A stretch of DNA of 64,000 nt from DATMER01 sp963844885 (GCA_963844885.1 CAWJQA010000017.1:124001-188000); one strand, 5' to 3'; shown: positions 36,118-45,105, counted from the stretch's first letter. A program made the numbers and translations. The notes: a model not told the origin generated them from the letters alone.

Positions 36118-36688
36118 GGCATACCGCGTCGGAACGGAGCTCCGAGGTCTGTACGACTTCCTCAAAGGCTTCTCGGGCGCCGAATGCCCGGCCGAGGCGG
36201 TCCGGCCGGGCCAGGGGATCGAGCTCAGCGGCTGCCTGAACCGCAAGGGCGACGATCACTCCCTGCTCTTCCTGCGGATCGATGCCTGGCAGCACGGCGC
36301 CGTGGACCTGGCCGAGGAGGCGGGCTCGACGGACAGCAGCCGCCGGGTCTCCGCCATCAGGATCGTGACGCCCGGGATCTACCACGTTTCCGCCGGCATG
36401 CGCTTCGGACGCGAGGACAGGCTGCACGCCTGGGGCGTCGCTCGCAACTCGCACCGTTCGAACGAAAAGAACGTCATCAACATGGCCCAGGAATTCGTGC
36501 TGGCCCGGACCGTACACCGCGAGATCGCCAAGGACGACGGAACCTACAACACGCTCTCCTGGACCGGCGTCCTCCAGAAGGACGATGTGCTCCGCTGCCT
36601 GTCAGAGCCCCAGCAATTCCTTCTGTACCAGGGTGTCGCCGAGGATTGGACCGGGTTCTTCCGCGCCCACTTCCTCGGCGGCTCATGA
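36110..36688 (+). CDS. C1q/TNF-like jellyroll protein sharing its N-terminal lead with the lectin
   Basis: A 192-residue protein. Its lead YRVGTELRGLYDFLKGFSG matches LYELGKNLKGMGDFVKGLS of the preceding gene, suggesting a common tail-like or docking segment. The remainder reads as a C1q-like jellyroll: LLFLRIDAWQHGAVDL, VTPGIYHVSAGMRFGREDRLHAWGV, VINMAQEFVLARTVHREIAKDDG, and VLQKDDVLRC...FRAHFLGG. No signal peptide. The 8-bp overlap with the lectin gene implies coupled expression. The fold call rests on pattern only. A group II intron begins 30 bp after the stop. Confidence 0.55.
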   Translation: MSEAYRVGTELRGLYDFLKGFSGAECPAEAVRPGQGIELSGCLNRKGDDHSLLFLRIDAWQHGAVDLAEEAGSTDSSRRVSAIRIVTPGIYHVSAGMRFGREDRLHAWGVARNSHRSNEKNVINMAQEFVLARTVHREIAKDDGTYNTLSWTGVLQKDDVLRCLSEPQQFLLYQGVAEDWTGFFRAHFLGGS

Positions 36689-36718
36689 GCAGCGGCAAAA
36701 CCGATAGACCGGGTGGCA

Positions 36719-38740
36719 GTGCGACACGAAGGGAGGTCTGATGTGAGCTGAGTTTCCAGATTACAGAGAGACCTCCTGGGTCTCAAAGGCCAGCGGGTGC
36801 AAGTCCCGTCCGGGGAATTGTCGGTTCGCCCGGTAGCCACTGGAGCAGCCGAGATCGAGTAATCGTCCGGCTGAAGCCTCTGGGGGAGTCCTCGGTGCAA
36901 CCGAGGTGCAAATGCGCAGGCCGAAAAGCACGTGAACCCTGAGCAGGCCTCGATAGTTTCTCGCTGGAGCCGACCCTCCTGTCACAAGGGGAAGGCCGTT
37001 GGGGGGCGGGGGAGCAACCGACCGAAGAACCTGTCCTCTCCAGCCGGGGTAGTGGGGTCAGCATGCGCAGAAGGTCTTTGAGGCAACGTGTGAGATCCAC
37101 ATAGGTGGTGGGTCGCGGCCACCAACCGGGGTGATCTGAAAGGGTCAGCCTCGGGCCCGTGTGGAAGTCGGAGGGGCTCATAGTACCGATGAAGCCGGGT
37201 AACGCCGGTGGAGGGAGGGAGCCCTGGTTCGGGCACGCTTCAGAACGAGAAGGAGACCGGGATTGACAAAAAGTCTAGAACCCGATCAAGTCGAGCGACT
37301 CCGGAAGAAGCTCTATGAGAAGGCCAAGCGGGAGCCGGACTTTCGGTTTTACACGCTGTATGACAAGGTGTGCTGGGCGGAAACCCTGGAGCGGTCCTAC
37401 CGGCAGGCGAAAGCCAATGCCGGAGTGGCCGGAGTCGACGGGGTTCGGTTCGAGGACATCAAAGCCTATGGCGTTGACCGTTGGCTGGCTGAGCTTCGGC
37501 AGGAACTGGTGGAAGAGACCTACCGCCCCCAACCGGTGCGGCGGGTGATGATCCCAAAGCCCGGCGGTGGCGAGCGCCCACTCGGAATCCCGACCATAAG
37601 GGATCGGGTGGTACAGACCGCCGTCGTGCTGATCCTTGGGCCGATCTTCGAGGCCGACTTCGAGGACAACGTCTATGCCTACCGACCGGAGCGCAGTGCG
37701 CACGACGCACTGGCCAAGGTTAAGGAGCGGTTGTATGGAGGCCAGGAGCACGTCGTTGATGCGGACGTGACGAAGTACTTCGACACCATCCCCCACGCCG
37801 AGCTGTTGCAGAGCGTGGCGCGGCGGGTGGCCGACGGGAAGATCCTGCGGCTGCTCAAGCTGTGGCTGAAATCGCCGGTGGAGGAGAGGGATGAGAGGGG
37901 AAACCGGCGGATGACGGGCGGCAAGAAGAGCAAACAGGGGACTCCCCAAGGCGGGGTTGTTTCACCTCTGCTGGCCAATATCTACATCAACCGCCTTCTA
38001 CGCCATTGGCGGAAGACCGGGGCGTCGGAAAGGCTGGGACAGATCGTTTCCTACGCCGATGATTTTGTCATCCTTTGCGCGAGTCGCCGCCAGGCTGAAG
38101 AAAGCCTGGCGTTAGTGTCGCACTGGCTGGCAAAACTCGGCCTAACGATCCATCCCACCAAAACGCGCCTCTGTTACGCCCGAGAAGAGCCGTTCGACTT
38201 TTTGGGTTACACCTTTGGACCGGCCCGGCACTGGCTAACCGGGAAGAGATTTATCTCGGCTTGGCCATCGAAGAAGGCCCAGAAGAGGCTCAAGGAAAAG
38301 GTCAACACTCTACTGCTCCGGGGAAACCCGACACCCTGGCCCAAGCTGCAAGAACGGCTCAACCGACTCCTGTCGGGGTGGGCTGAGTACTTCAGCTTTG
38401 GGTTCACGCACCAAGCCTACAATACTGTCGGCTGGCACGTGCGGATGCGGGTTCGACGGTTCCTCTGTCGGCGGCACAAGCTGCGCGTCAGAGGGACCAG
38501 CCGATTCGGATACTCCGAAGTCCATGGCAAAGCGGGGGTGATCGACATCCGCCAGAGGCGCCTGCAAGGGAGCCCCGTGCATGCCCTCTCGTGAAGCCCG
38601 TCCGAGAGCCGGATGCGAGAGATCCGCAAGTCCGGTTCGATGAGCGGCGGCGGGAAACGGAGCCATGGTCAGGACTGAGGCACCGGCAAATGGCGAAAGC
38701 CGCCGGAAAACAACAAACCCCTCGGCCTACAGCTACCGCG
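36719..38740 (+). mobile_element. Group II intron with encoded reverse transcriptase
   Basis: The 5' end GTGCGAC at 36719-36725 matches the bacterial group II boundary GUGYGAC. About 540 nt of paired, G-rich leader (domains I-IV) precede the reverse transcriptase. Domain V is clear at 38606-38638 (GAGCCGGATGCGAGAG...AGTCCGGTTC), a 34-nt hairpin close to the bacterial consensus, followed by the domain VI region GAGCGGCGGCGGG. The 3' boundary is not certain: CCTAC at 38736-38740 is a plausible end. The intron sits between the C1q-like gene and the next secreted-protein gene, interrupting no ORF. Confidence 0.85.
37263..38594 (+). CDS. ltrA: Group II intron reverse transcriptase/maturase
   Basis: A 443-residue intron-encoded protein. 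RT blocks are in order: GVAGVDGVRFEDIK, RRVMIPKPGGGERPLGIPTIRDRVVQTAV, AYRPERSAHDAL, DADVTKYFDTI, GTPQGGVVSPLLANIYIN and the catalytic SYADDFVILC, then the X/maturase domain (LLSGWAEYFSFGF...RMRVRRFLCRRHKLRVRGTSRFGY). There is no HNH endonuclease domain at the C terminus, as in several bacterial classes. Start TTG 37263 follows GAAGGAG. The maturase helps its own intron splice and retrohome. Confidence 0.93.
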   Translation: MTKSLEPDQVERLRKKLYEKAKREPDFRFYTLYDKVCWAETLERSYRQAKANAGVAGVDGVRFEDIKAYGVDRWLAELRQELVEETYRPQPVRRVMIPKPGGGERPLGIPTIRDRVVQTAVVLILGPIFEADFEDNVYAYRPERSAHDALAKVKERLYGGQEHVVDADVTKYFDTIPHAELLQSVARRVADGKILRLLKLWLKSPVEERDERGNRRMTGGKKSKQGTPQGGVVSPLLANIYINRLLRHWRKTGASERLGQIVSYADDFVILCASRRQAEESLALVSHWLAKLGLTIHPTKTRLCYAREEPFDFLGYTFGPARHWLTGKRFISAWPSKKAQKRLKEKVNTLLLRGNPTPWPKLQERLNRLLSGWAEYFSFGFTHQAYNTVGWHVRMRVRRFLCRRHKLRVRGTSRFGYSEVHGKAGVIDIRQRRLQGSPVHALS

Positions 38741-38782
38741 CCCGCCGCCGACTCTACCCAACAACAGGCCCCAGGAGGAGGC

Positions 38783-40208
38783 ATGATGAACGCTAGAGAC
38801 ACGGTCCTGATCCTGACAATGCTCCTGCTGGCCCCCCGGCCGGCCGGATCGCTGCCCAGGGCTCCACGTTGCCCGCGGGAGCCATCGCCTGGTGGCCCGG
38901 CGAAGGAAACGCCCAGGACACCGTGGGCGCCTCGGAAGCGGAGATCGCCGCTCTCGTCAGAGCCGGATCGGCCCCTGCGGGCCAGGCTCCGGGTACGCAG
39001 CGCGTCGCGATCCGGAGCGTGCAGGGGTTCCCGAACGAGAGGGTTTCGAGCGATCCTCCCGGCAACGCGATCGATGGCGATCTCAATACCTTCACCTGGA
39101 CGACGGAGACCGACAACGCACAGACGCCCGGCTATCTCGCGGTCGGCTTCGAGAGCACCCGGGTCAGCCGGCTCCGGCTGTGGAAGAGCAAGGCGGGCGG
39201 AGGCGGTCCGGACGTCAAGGATCTAACGATCGAGTACACGAAGGACAGCGGATCGCCGATGAGCTCCCGCACCTGGACCCGGGTACCGGGGCTGCGCAGC
39301 GGCTTCAACGGCGCGGAGCCCTTCACTGCCGCTTTGGTTTCGGCCGACGGCAGCGTGACCGGCGACGTCCTCGACAGCCCCCAGACCGGGAGATGGGGCT
39401 CGCTCACCTTCGATCCGGTCACGGCGACCGGGCTGCGCATCGGCTTCCGCAATCCTCCCGAGACGGACTGGCGCACCTACTACCGCGTGGGAGAGATCGA
39501 GGTCCCCCGGTGGCGGGAGATTCCAGGGAAAACGACAGCTTCCTGTATTTCGTCTACGACGGCGCCGCGGTCACGGCGGCCTCCGCGACGCTGAACCGGC
39601 ACGGGCGGGTGTGGTACGTCGAAAACAACTACGTCGCCACGGGCCCGGGTTCCGAGCCGACCGGCCTCTCCGTCTACCCGTTCCTCACCCTCGCCAACGC
39701 CGAGCAGGCCGCCCAGCCCGGCGACACGATCTATGTGCTCAAGGGCGACGGGACCTCGAAAGGATTGGATCACGGAGTCCGGCTCAAGGCCGGCCAGCGG
39801 CTGATCGGAGCCGGACAGGATCTGATCATGCCTCTGCCTTCGAATCCCCGCTACCTCGTGCTCGCCGCCACGACCGCGCCACGGATCGAAAACCCCGCCG
39901 GCAGCGCCGTCGGCGGTTCCGAGATGCCGGCCGAGATCGCGGGTCTGCTTTTCCAGGGAGCGACGGACGGGATCGGCCTCGCGGCGCCGAACGGCTCCGG
40001 CACGGTCTGGATCCACGACAACCAGATCCGCGGCGGCAGCGGTGCCGGCCTGCGTGTCGTGAGCGCGCCAAGCGCGAAGGTGAAGCTGACCGGAGGAACG
40101 ATCGAAGCCCAGGCAGGCCAGGCAGTCGATATCCAGGGCGCAGCCCTCGAGATCCAAGGAGAGGTCACGATCAGTATCGGGCCTGGGGAGGTATCCAAGT
40201 CCCAGTGA
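38783..40208 (+). CDS. Secreted discoidin-type and beta-helix protein, two frame breaks
   Basis: Joined across frames: a signal peptide from ATG 38783 (AGGAGG upstream), a segment STLPAGAIAWWPGEGNAQDTVG as at the start of LamG modules, a discoidin/F5-8C-like domain (NERVSSDPPGNAIDGDLNTFTWTTE...YLAVGFESTRVSRLRLWKS...TYYRVGEIEVP), then a parallel beta-helix region (RHGRVWYVENN...FLTLANAEQAAQPGDTIYVLKGDGT...RLIGAGQDL). One C appears missing from the C-run near 38831-38836 and one from the C-run at 39513-39517. Restoring a C in each gives LLLAPPAGRIAAQGSTLP and EVPPVAGDSRENDSF, coherent on both sides. The lesions therefore look like homopolymer contractions. A surface carbohydrate-binding role is inferred. 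Confidence 0.7.
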
Positions 40209-40295
40209 GCGATGGCCCCGCCTCCCCTCCCTGCCGCGGCGAATTCAGCGGAGCAGCCTCTTTTTCGCAGTTGCTACGAGTGGCCTCGCCAGGGG

Positions 40296-40672
40296 GCTCA
40301 CGAGAGGCTCGTCGAGTCTGACGAGGCTCTCGACGAACTCGATGAGAGGCTCGTGCCCCCGACGAGAGGCTCGTGAGGTTCGACGAGACCCTCGACGAGG
40401 CTGACGAGAGGCTCATCGACCTCGATGAGAGCTTCGATGACCTCGACGAGAAGCTCGATGAGAGCGATGAGAGCCTCGTCGACCTCGACGAGAGGCTCAA
40501 CGAGTTGGACGAGAGGCTCATGAGGTCGATGAGAGGCTCGACGACTTCGATGAGAGCCTCGTCGAGCTCGATGAGAGGCTCGAAGGGTTCGACGAGAGGC
40601 TCGCCGAGGCCGTCGAGGGGCTCGTGAAGCTCCACGAGAGGCTCGTCGAGCTCATCGAGAAGCTCAAAACGA
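40296..40672. repeat. Array of about eighteen 21-bp units (heptad-coding period)
   Basis: Consensus GCTCGTCGAGCTCGATGAGAG is repeated with changes, mainly at a 21-bp period with some 20-bp steps. In one plus frame (40373-40530) it reads as the coiled-coil heptad LDERLxx; the minus strand also reads as heptads (LDEPLVELHEPLD). A 20-bp step shifts the plus frame near 40530, and no ribosome-binding site fits, so I do not call a gene. Stray units reappear at 41366-41435, after the next gene. Confidence 0.8.
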
Positions 40673-40775
40673 GGGACGGCGGGATTTCTACGCTGGCTAC
40701 AGGTCATGACTGCATAGACTTGGACGGTCACGGGAGATTTCCCCGGTGCGTCCGAAAAAAGTGCGCATAGACCTC

Positions 40776-40805
40776 TTGACAACCACCGAGAGCCGGGTCT
40801 AGACT
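40776..40805 (+). promoter_or_regulatory. Sigma-70-type promoter upstream of the 118-residue gene
   Basis: TTGACA (40776-40781), an 18-bp spacer and TAGACT (40800-40805). Transcription would begin near 40812, giving a leader of about 140 nt with two short hairpins: GGCGCC pairing across AATGAC near 40900-40915, and GGGGTC/GACCCC near 40922-40936. Confidence 0.6.
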
Positions 40806-40953
40806 CCCGGTTCGTCAGCAGCGGGCGAGGCCGGGCATCTTTGACAACTTCTCCTTGGGGTGGGTGGAACCCGCGAACCTACGGCTGGTAACAACCGGCG
40901 CCAATGACGGCGCCGTCACCCGGGGTCGGGGACCCCATGAAAGGAGAAGGATC

Positions 40954-41310
40954 ATGTCCAAGTCGAATTCGTACGGAGAGACTGTCAACGGATGGGAGGA
41001 GCTGCTGACCGCCCTGGAGGCGAACGGCGGTGACCTTCCGCAACTGGACCTCCCTCGCCAGAGGCTCCAGACCATCGTGGACCAGATCCGGGGCTTCACG
41101 GCCGAGCAGGCGGCGCTGACCGCCAGTCGGCAGCAGGCCACGGAGCGGGTCTACTTCCTGCTGGCCCAGGGCCGCAAGCTGGCCACGGTGCTGCGCACCT
41201 CGGTGCGCGAGCACTACGGCAATCGCAGCCAGAAGGTCGCCGAGTTCGGCCTTCAGCCGCTGCATACCCGGTCGCGCAGCACGGACAACCCGCTGCCTCC
41301 GCCGGAGTAG
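40954..41310 (+). CDS. Small helical protein of unknown function
   Basis: A 118-residue soluble protein starting at ATG 40954 (AAAGGAGAAGG upstream). It is mostly predicted helix: NGWEELLTALEANGGDLPQLD, LQTIVDQIRGFTAEQAALTASRQQATERVYFLLAQGRKLATVLRTSVREHYG, with a short basic/Pro-rich tail. I do not recognise a named family. It has its own strong promoter, a structured leader and an intrinsic terminator, so it is a well-expressed single-gene unit lying between two patches of 21-bp repeats. Confidence 0.7.
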   Translation: MSKSNSYGETVNGWEELLTALEANGGDLPQLDLPRQRLQTIVDQIRGFTAEQAALTASRQQATERVYFLLAQGRKLATVLRTSVREHYGNRSQKVAEFGLQPLHTRSRSTDNPLPPPE

Positions 41311-41323
41311 GCCGCCTCACCAC

Positions 41324-41356
41324 GGGAGGCTCGCCATCTCGGCGGGCCTCCCTTTT
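41324..41356 (+). terminator. Intrinsic terminator of the 118-residue gene
   Basis: A 12-bp stem with one G-T pair (41324-41335 with 41341-41352), a 5-base loop and TTTT directly after it, 13 bp after the stop codon. Confidence 0.85.
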
Positions 41357-41737
41357 CTTGCGTCTCGTCGATCTCGAAGAGGGTCTCGCCGGCTCCAGGT
41401 CCGGCCGGACCTTCCTCGACCTCGACGAGAGGTTGGCTGGTGCGCTGTTCTTTGAAAACTGAAGTCAGGACGGACGGCCGCCGTGTCCAAGGCCGCCGCC
41501 GTCCGCCCATCTGGGGGTTCTGGCCTTCTGGGAACCCGTGTCCGCGCATTCGGACACGGGGGGCTCCGGGGGAAGGCCGGGTAGGAGGGCGTGTGGCCGC
41601 CCTCTTGACGACTCCCCTCGGCCTTCCCCCCCACCGAAAGGAGGCCGAGCCCGGAGGTTTGTTTGCAGATACTGCGGCCAACTTCCTCTACCAACTCTCC
41701 GAAGATCGGAACTTCGCGGCGGCAGCCGCGGCAAGGC
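41357..41737. other. Non-coding stretch with stray 21-bp units
   Basis: Apart from units resembling the 40.3-40.7 kb array at 41366-41435 (CTCGTCGATCTCGAAGAGGG; CTCGACCTCGACGAGAGG) I see no gene in these 380 bp before the parDE promoter. Confidence 0.5.
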
Positions 41738-41773
41738 TTGACAAAATTTGGCGCCCTGCCTACCCTGACAGGG
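41738..41773 (+). promoter_or_regulatory. parDE promoter and possible operator
   Basis: TTGACA (41738-41743), a 17-bp spacer and TACCCT (41761-41766). The small palindrome CCCTGACAGGG (41763-41773) overlaps the -10 element and expected start site, a suitable ParD operator position. The parD start is 14 bp downstream. Confidence 0.6.
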
Positions 41774-41786
41774 AAGGAGAAGCGCG

Positions 41787-42044
41787 ATGACCACCCTCAA
41801 CATTTCGCTCCCGGAGAGCCTCAAGAGCTTCGTTGAGGAGCAGGTGTCTGTCGGCGGCTACAGTACAGCCAGCGAATACGTCCGTTCGCTGATCCGCGAG
41901 GCTCAGGAACGAAGGACCAAGGCGGAGCTGGAAGGCAAGCTGCTGGCGGCCCTTGGAGCTGAAGCAACCTCGATGGGAACGGCGGACTGGGACCAACTGC
42001 GGGAGCGTGTTCGCCGCATGGCGGCTGAGACCCGCGAAGCGTGA
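41787..42044 (+). CDS. parD: ParD-type antitoxin
   Basis: An 85-residue antitoxin with the ribbon-helix-helix start TTLNISLPESLKSFVEEQVSVGGYSTASEYVRSLIREAQERR of the CC2985-type ParD family and an acidic/helical C-terminal toxin-binding region. Its stop overlaps the GTG start of parE (GTGA at 42041-42044). It should bind its own promoter. Confidence 0.9.
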   Translation: MTTLNISLPESLKSFVEEQVSVGGYSTASEYVRSLIREAQERRTKAELEGKLLAALGAEATSMGTADWDQLRERVRRMAAETREA

Positions 42045-42364
42045 GCCGGCGAGTCGTTGTCCGGCCTCTGGCCAAAGAGGATCTCGACGAGCAGGCCCGC
42101 TACATTGCGCGGGACAGTGTTGCGGCGGCTCTCCGCTTTCTCGATGCCGCCGAATCAGCCTTTGATCGACTCAACTCCATGAGCGAGGTCGGGCGCCGCC
42201 GCGCGTTTCCTCATCCGGAATTGGCCCAAGTACGATCCTGGCCCATCCCGGGCTTCGATAAGCACGTGATTTTCTACCGGGTCGCCGACGGAGTAGTTGA
42301 CGTGTTGCGCGTGCTCCAAGCGGCGAGAGATCTCGAAGGAATCTTTGGACCAGAAGGCCGGTAG
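42041..42364 (+). CDS. parE: ParE-type toxin
   Basis: A 107-residue toxin of the RelE/ParE superfamily: VVRPLAKEDLDEQARYIARDSVAAALRFLDAAESAFDRL, GRRRAFPHPELAQVRSWPIPGFDKHVIFYRV, VDVLRVLQAARDLEGIF. Unlike the truncated copy at 34.5 kb it keeps the complete C-terminal strands (FYRV...VLRV). Family members poison gyrase or ribosomes; the target here is not determined. Start GTG 42041. Confidence 0.9.
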   Translation: MSRRVVVRPLAKEDLDEQARYIARDSVAAALRFLDAAESAFDRLNSMSEVGRRRAFPHPELAQVRSWPIPGFDKHVIFYRVADGVVDVLRVLQAARDLEGIFGPEGR

Positions 42365-42815
42365 GACCGGCGCCCCCCTGGTTTCCAGACACCCGTATAC
42401 CTGTCGAGGCGGACGACATCCCTTCCACCGCCTCTACCGGGACCGGGGAATTGGGGGGGACCACACCAGGTCGACGCGCCTGCGGGCCGCAGCCACGGTC
42501 GCTTGGAAGGGGCGACTTTCCAGACACCCCTCCGAAATTGACGAAACTTAGGATGCGAGGTAGAATAGTTCCTGCGTGCGGAGGTGAAGGAACTTGACAA
42601 GCCCGGCCGATCCACCAGCGTTGGAAGCAGAGGGGCGCAGGGTAGGGCTATCAGAAAACTAGATTTTCGACCAAGTTCAGAACGAAGTTGGGCGGACATA
42701 GGTGCGTTCATCGCAGGATCGGTCCTCAGGTCCAGCACTGTCCGATAGTCCCCCAGTGATTCGATTCGACATCGCAACGTCTCCGTGGCAGGGTCATTTT
42801 CTGGAGGGAGGCAAT
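42365..42815. other. Non-coding stretch before the secreted gene
   Basis: No supported gene. G+C falls noticeably from about 42540 on, marking entry into DNA of different origin. TTTCCAGACACCC occurs twice (42383-42394 and 42509-42521, approximate ends). Confidence 0.4.
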
Positions 42816-44135
42816 ATGTGGACACGCCAAGTCATCATCACGGCTCTGCTTTCGGTGTCAGTACCGGGGTATAGTCAACAGACCGACTGCGGCAAGATCC
42901 TTGAGGCCGGAATATTTGACCAAACACTGCTCTCAACAAGCGAAAGTAGTCGCCAGACGTTCTCAGCCTGGCAATGCAGCACGGAATTCAAAACGCATGA
43001 CGAAGCGATCAGCGCCGGCGTCTCCATAGGCGTCCCGATTTACGGGGTACCTCTCAAAGTCGACGGATCGTTCTCAAATCAACAACGAGACACATGGAAG
43101 AAAGCGCACTGCGCCGCGTCAGCCGGAAGCGCGGACTACGCGAAAAGGTACTTGGAACTAAAGAATCTCGTTGCCCCCGCAGTGGTTGAAGCGTGGTCGC
43201 GCTGCGTGGAAGTTGTTAATCAGTTTCGTCCGGGCCTGAAATGCTCGGTTGCTTCTAACGATAATGAGAATGTCATATTTACAATCAAGTATACACCTCT
43301 CGACGATGCTGACACCAAGCGACCGATAGTGAAGTCGTCATCGCTATCTGGTGCAACTCTCGTCCAGTCGCCCGCCAAACAAGAACTTCTTCCATCGAAG
43401 ACCGTAATCTCAAGCTCCATTTCTGTCCCGTTGAAGCGTTTGGGCAAGTCCCCAGTAATGTTGGTCGTGAACACGTCGCGTGGCGCGTGTGACGCCTACG
43501 TTCCTGGTGTGAGCACTTCATTTGAAGTGGGAGCGTCAATCCGTCCCACGGCTGAGCAGACCACTCCTACATCTCAAACTTTTCACTTTGAAAACGGTAC
43601 AGGTGATGATTGTGGACGCAACTTCGGAGGTGAAGAGCACTACTGCCTTGCCACGGGCGAAGTTCGCGATTGGGTCGGGCCATACATCTCGTCGTCCAAT
43701 TGCCCAACGAATGCCTCATATCCCGGCGTGCCTCGCAAGGATCCGGCCAATGCGGCGTGTGTGTTTGTGCCGTGGCATATTGAGGGTTGCGGGACGGGCT
43801 TCTTTGGTGACTGCAAGGGCCGCGGTTGGTTGGGCTTCGATATCACGGTTCGTGGTGACCAATGGAGTCGAGTAGATCTTCCATCATTTGAGTGGCCAAA
43901 TAAGAACCAAGGAAATCAACTGGTTTTCAATTTCAAGTACCCATACGGCATTCCACCGGGAAATCGAAATCCTGCCTGGCATTACACCGTTGATGTACGA
44001 CGCCGGCACGGTATAGACGAACTTGCGGTACAACTGTCGGATGGCAACCCGGCAGCTCTCGGTATCGTCACATCAATAAGTGCTGATGGCCAGTTAGTGA
44101 TAGACGCGACGGCCATGGTATCTCCGAAGGACTAG
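42816..44135 (+). CDS. Secreted protein of an unclassified two-member family, member 1
   Basis: A 439-residue protein with a signal peptide (QVIITALLSVSVPGYSQ) starting at ATG 42816 after GGAGGGAGG. The N-terminal domain carries CGKILEAGIFDQTL, later W(K)KAHC and an AxxVVEAWSRCVE helix, a pattern shared with the minus-strand gene at 49.5-50.3 kb (CSDILQHGIYEEF; VYCDSRLD; AIVTAWRRCMD). The second half is beta-rich with many Cys (DDCGRNFGGEEHYCLATGEVRDWVGPYISSSNC; CGTGFFGDC). I recognise no named family. Base composition is lower in G+C and codon use differs from the neighbours, a sign of transfer. Confidence 0.6.
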   Translation: MWTRQVIITALLSVSVPGYSQQTDCGKILEAGIFDQTLLSTSESSRQTFSAWQCSTEFKTHDEAISAGVSIGVPIYGVPLKVDGSFSNQQRDTWKKAHCAASAGSADYAKRYLELKNLVAPAVVEAWSRCVEVVNQFRPGLKCSVASNDNENVIFTIKYTPLDDADTKRPIVKSSSLSGATLVQSPAKQELLPSKTVISSSISVPLKRLGKSPVMLVVNTSRGACDAYVPGVSTSFEVGASIRPTAEQTTPTSQTFHFENGTGDDCGRNFGGEEHYCLATGEVRDWVGPYISSSNCPTNASYPGVPRKDPANAACVFVPWHIEGCGTGFFGDCKGRGWLGFDITVRGDQWSRVDLPSFEWPNKNQGNQLVFNFKYPYGIPPGNRNPAWHYTVDVRRRHGIDELAVQLSDGNPAALGIVTSISADGQLVIDATAMVSPKD

Positions 44136-44453
44136 CTCGGGACGCCCAACTCGGCGCTGCACGGACGCCAACCGCGCAGCGAGCAGGAGCGGGATTAAGG
44201 ACCACCAATAAGGAAGGGTGCCACCCGTTTCTTGAGAAGAAGAGACGGAGGGAACCTCTGGTGGCTGTGAACGATCAAGAATCGGCCTTTGTACGGTGGT
44301 TCGTCATTGGGTGGCCCCCGCGTCGGGTCGTCGCCGTCGGGTCGTGGCAGAGGAGCGTCCGCGCGCCGTCGCCGGCACTGGTGTCGATGCAGTGATCCGC
44401 GCTCGCCGCCGGAAGCGGGGGGGCGGGTGACTTCTTGGAAAGGAGCCTCTCTC
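44136..44453. other. Non-coding stretch
   Basis: No gene or clear signal seen in this 318-bp stretch. Low-complexity CGTCG/GCCGTC words occur near 44330-44345. Confidence 0.3.
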
Positions 44454-44747
44454 ATGTACGTCGTGCGTGACATCTTCACCTGCAAGCCGGGCAAGGCGAA
44501 GGAGCTGGTGGCGAAGTTCAAAGGAGCGGAGCCGTACCTGCGGGAGATGGGGATGAAGGGGATGCGGGTGATGACCGACACGGTGGCCGGCTACTGGACC
44601 GTGGTCGCCGAGGCCGAGGTCGACAGCCTCGACGCCTACCTCGACATGGCCCGCCGCGAGCGCGACCACCCGCAGATCCGGGAGGCCATGCAAGGCTACA
44701 TGGACCTCATCGAAGGCGGCCGCCGCGAGGTCTTCCGGATCGAGTAG
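44454..44747 (+). CDS. Small dimeric alpha/beta-barrel protein (NIPSNAP/ABM-like)
   Basis: A 97-residue protein: MYVVRDIFTCKPGKAKELVAKFKGAEPYLREMGMKGMRVMTDTVAGYWTVV-type ferredoxin-like repeat with a helix-strand-helix ending DMARRERDHPQIREAMQGYMDLIEGGRREVFRIE. This order (strand, long helix, three strands, helix) is typical of dimeric alpha/beta-barrel proteins such as antibiotic-biosynthesis monooxygenase-like and NIPSNAP proteins. The exact activity is unknown. ATG 44454 follows AAAGGAG. It abuts a transposase scrap on the other strand. Confidence 0.75.
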   Translation: MYVVRDIFTCKPGKAKELVAKFKGAEPYLREMGMKGMRVMTDTVAGYWTVVAEAEVDSLDAYLDMARRERDHPQIREAMQGYMDLIEGGRREVFRIE

Positions 44748-44755
44748 AGCTCCGG

Positions 44756-44910
44756 CGACCATGAAGCGGGCGAGTTGGTCGGCGTCGTTCACCGACAGGA
44801 GGAGGTGGAAGTGGGTACTCATGAAAACCACAAAATGACAACGGAGCGGGTGGAGGGTCTGGGCGCGGCCCAGGACGCCTCCGACGATCTCGTTGACGCG
44901 CTCGTGGCGC
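44756..44910 (-). pseudogene. Fragment of a REP-associated (Y1, IS200-like) transposase
   Basis: The minus strand encodes RVNEIVGGVLGRAQTL...CHFVVFMSTHFHLLLSVNDADQLARFM, the central HUH region of RAYT-type transposases with His-Phe-His intact. There is no start and no C-terminal part with the catalytic tyrosine: the frame runs into the preceding gene's 3' end. This is a remnant. Confidence 0.65.
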
Positions 44911-45105
44911 CGCGCGCGCTGAGATTGCGCCTCGCCCCCGCCCGGCCGGGCGCTCCCCCAGATCAAAGACGGGCGGAAGGCGGAATGAAAGGATGCTTGC
45001 ATCCGGTTGTGGGACCATGAGAAGATGGTTACGCTCCTCTTGCGCCCTGCCTGCTGGTATGATTTTGGCGGAGTCTCGGAGAGAACGGTAAGACGGAAGC
45101 TCGTT

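Noticed and set aside
36720..37260. Short ORFs in the intron leader
   Set aside because: These lie in the paired RNA domains of the group II intron and show no coding features.
39515..39535. Programmed -1 frameshifting at GGGAAAAC in the discoidin gene
   Set aside because: In the zero frame the codons are GGG AAA ACG, so the X XXY YYZ arrangement is not met. A lost C upstream explains both sides better.
40373..40627. Heptad-repeat ORF as a coiled-coil protein
   Set aside because: The frame is lost after about 50 residues through a 20-bp unit, no ribosome-binding site precedes it, and the opposite strand is equally open.
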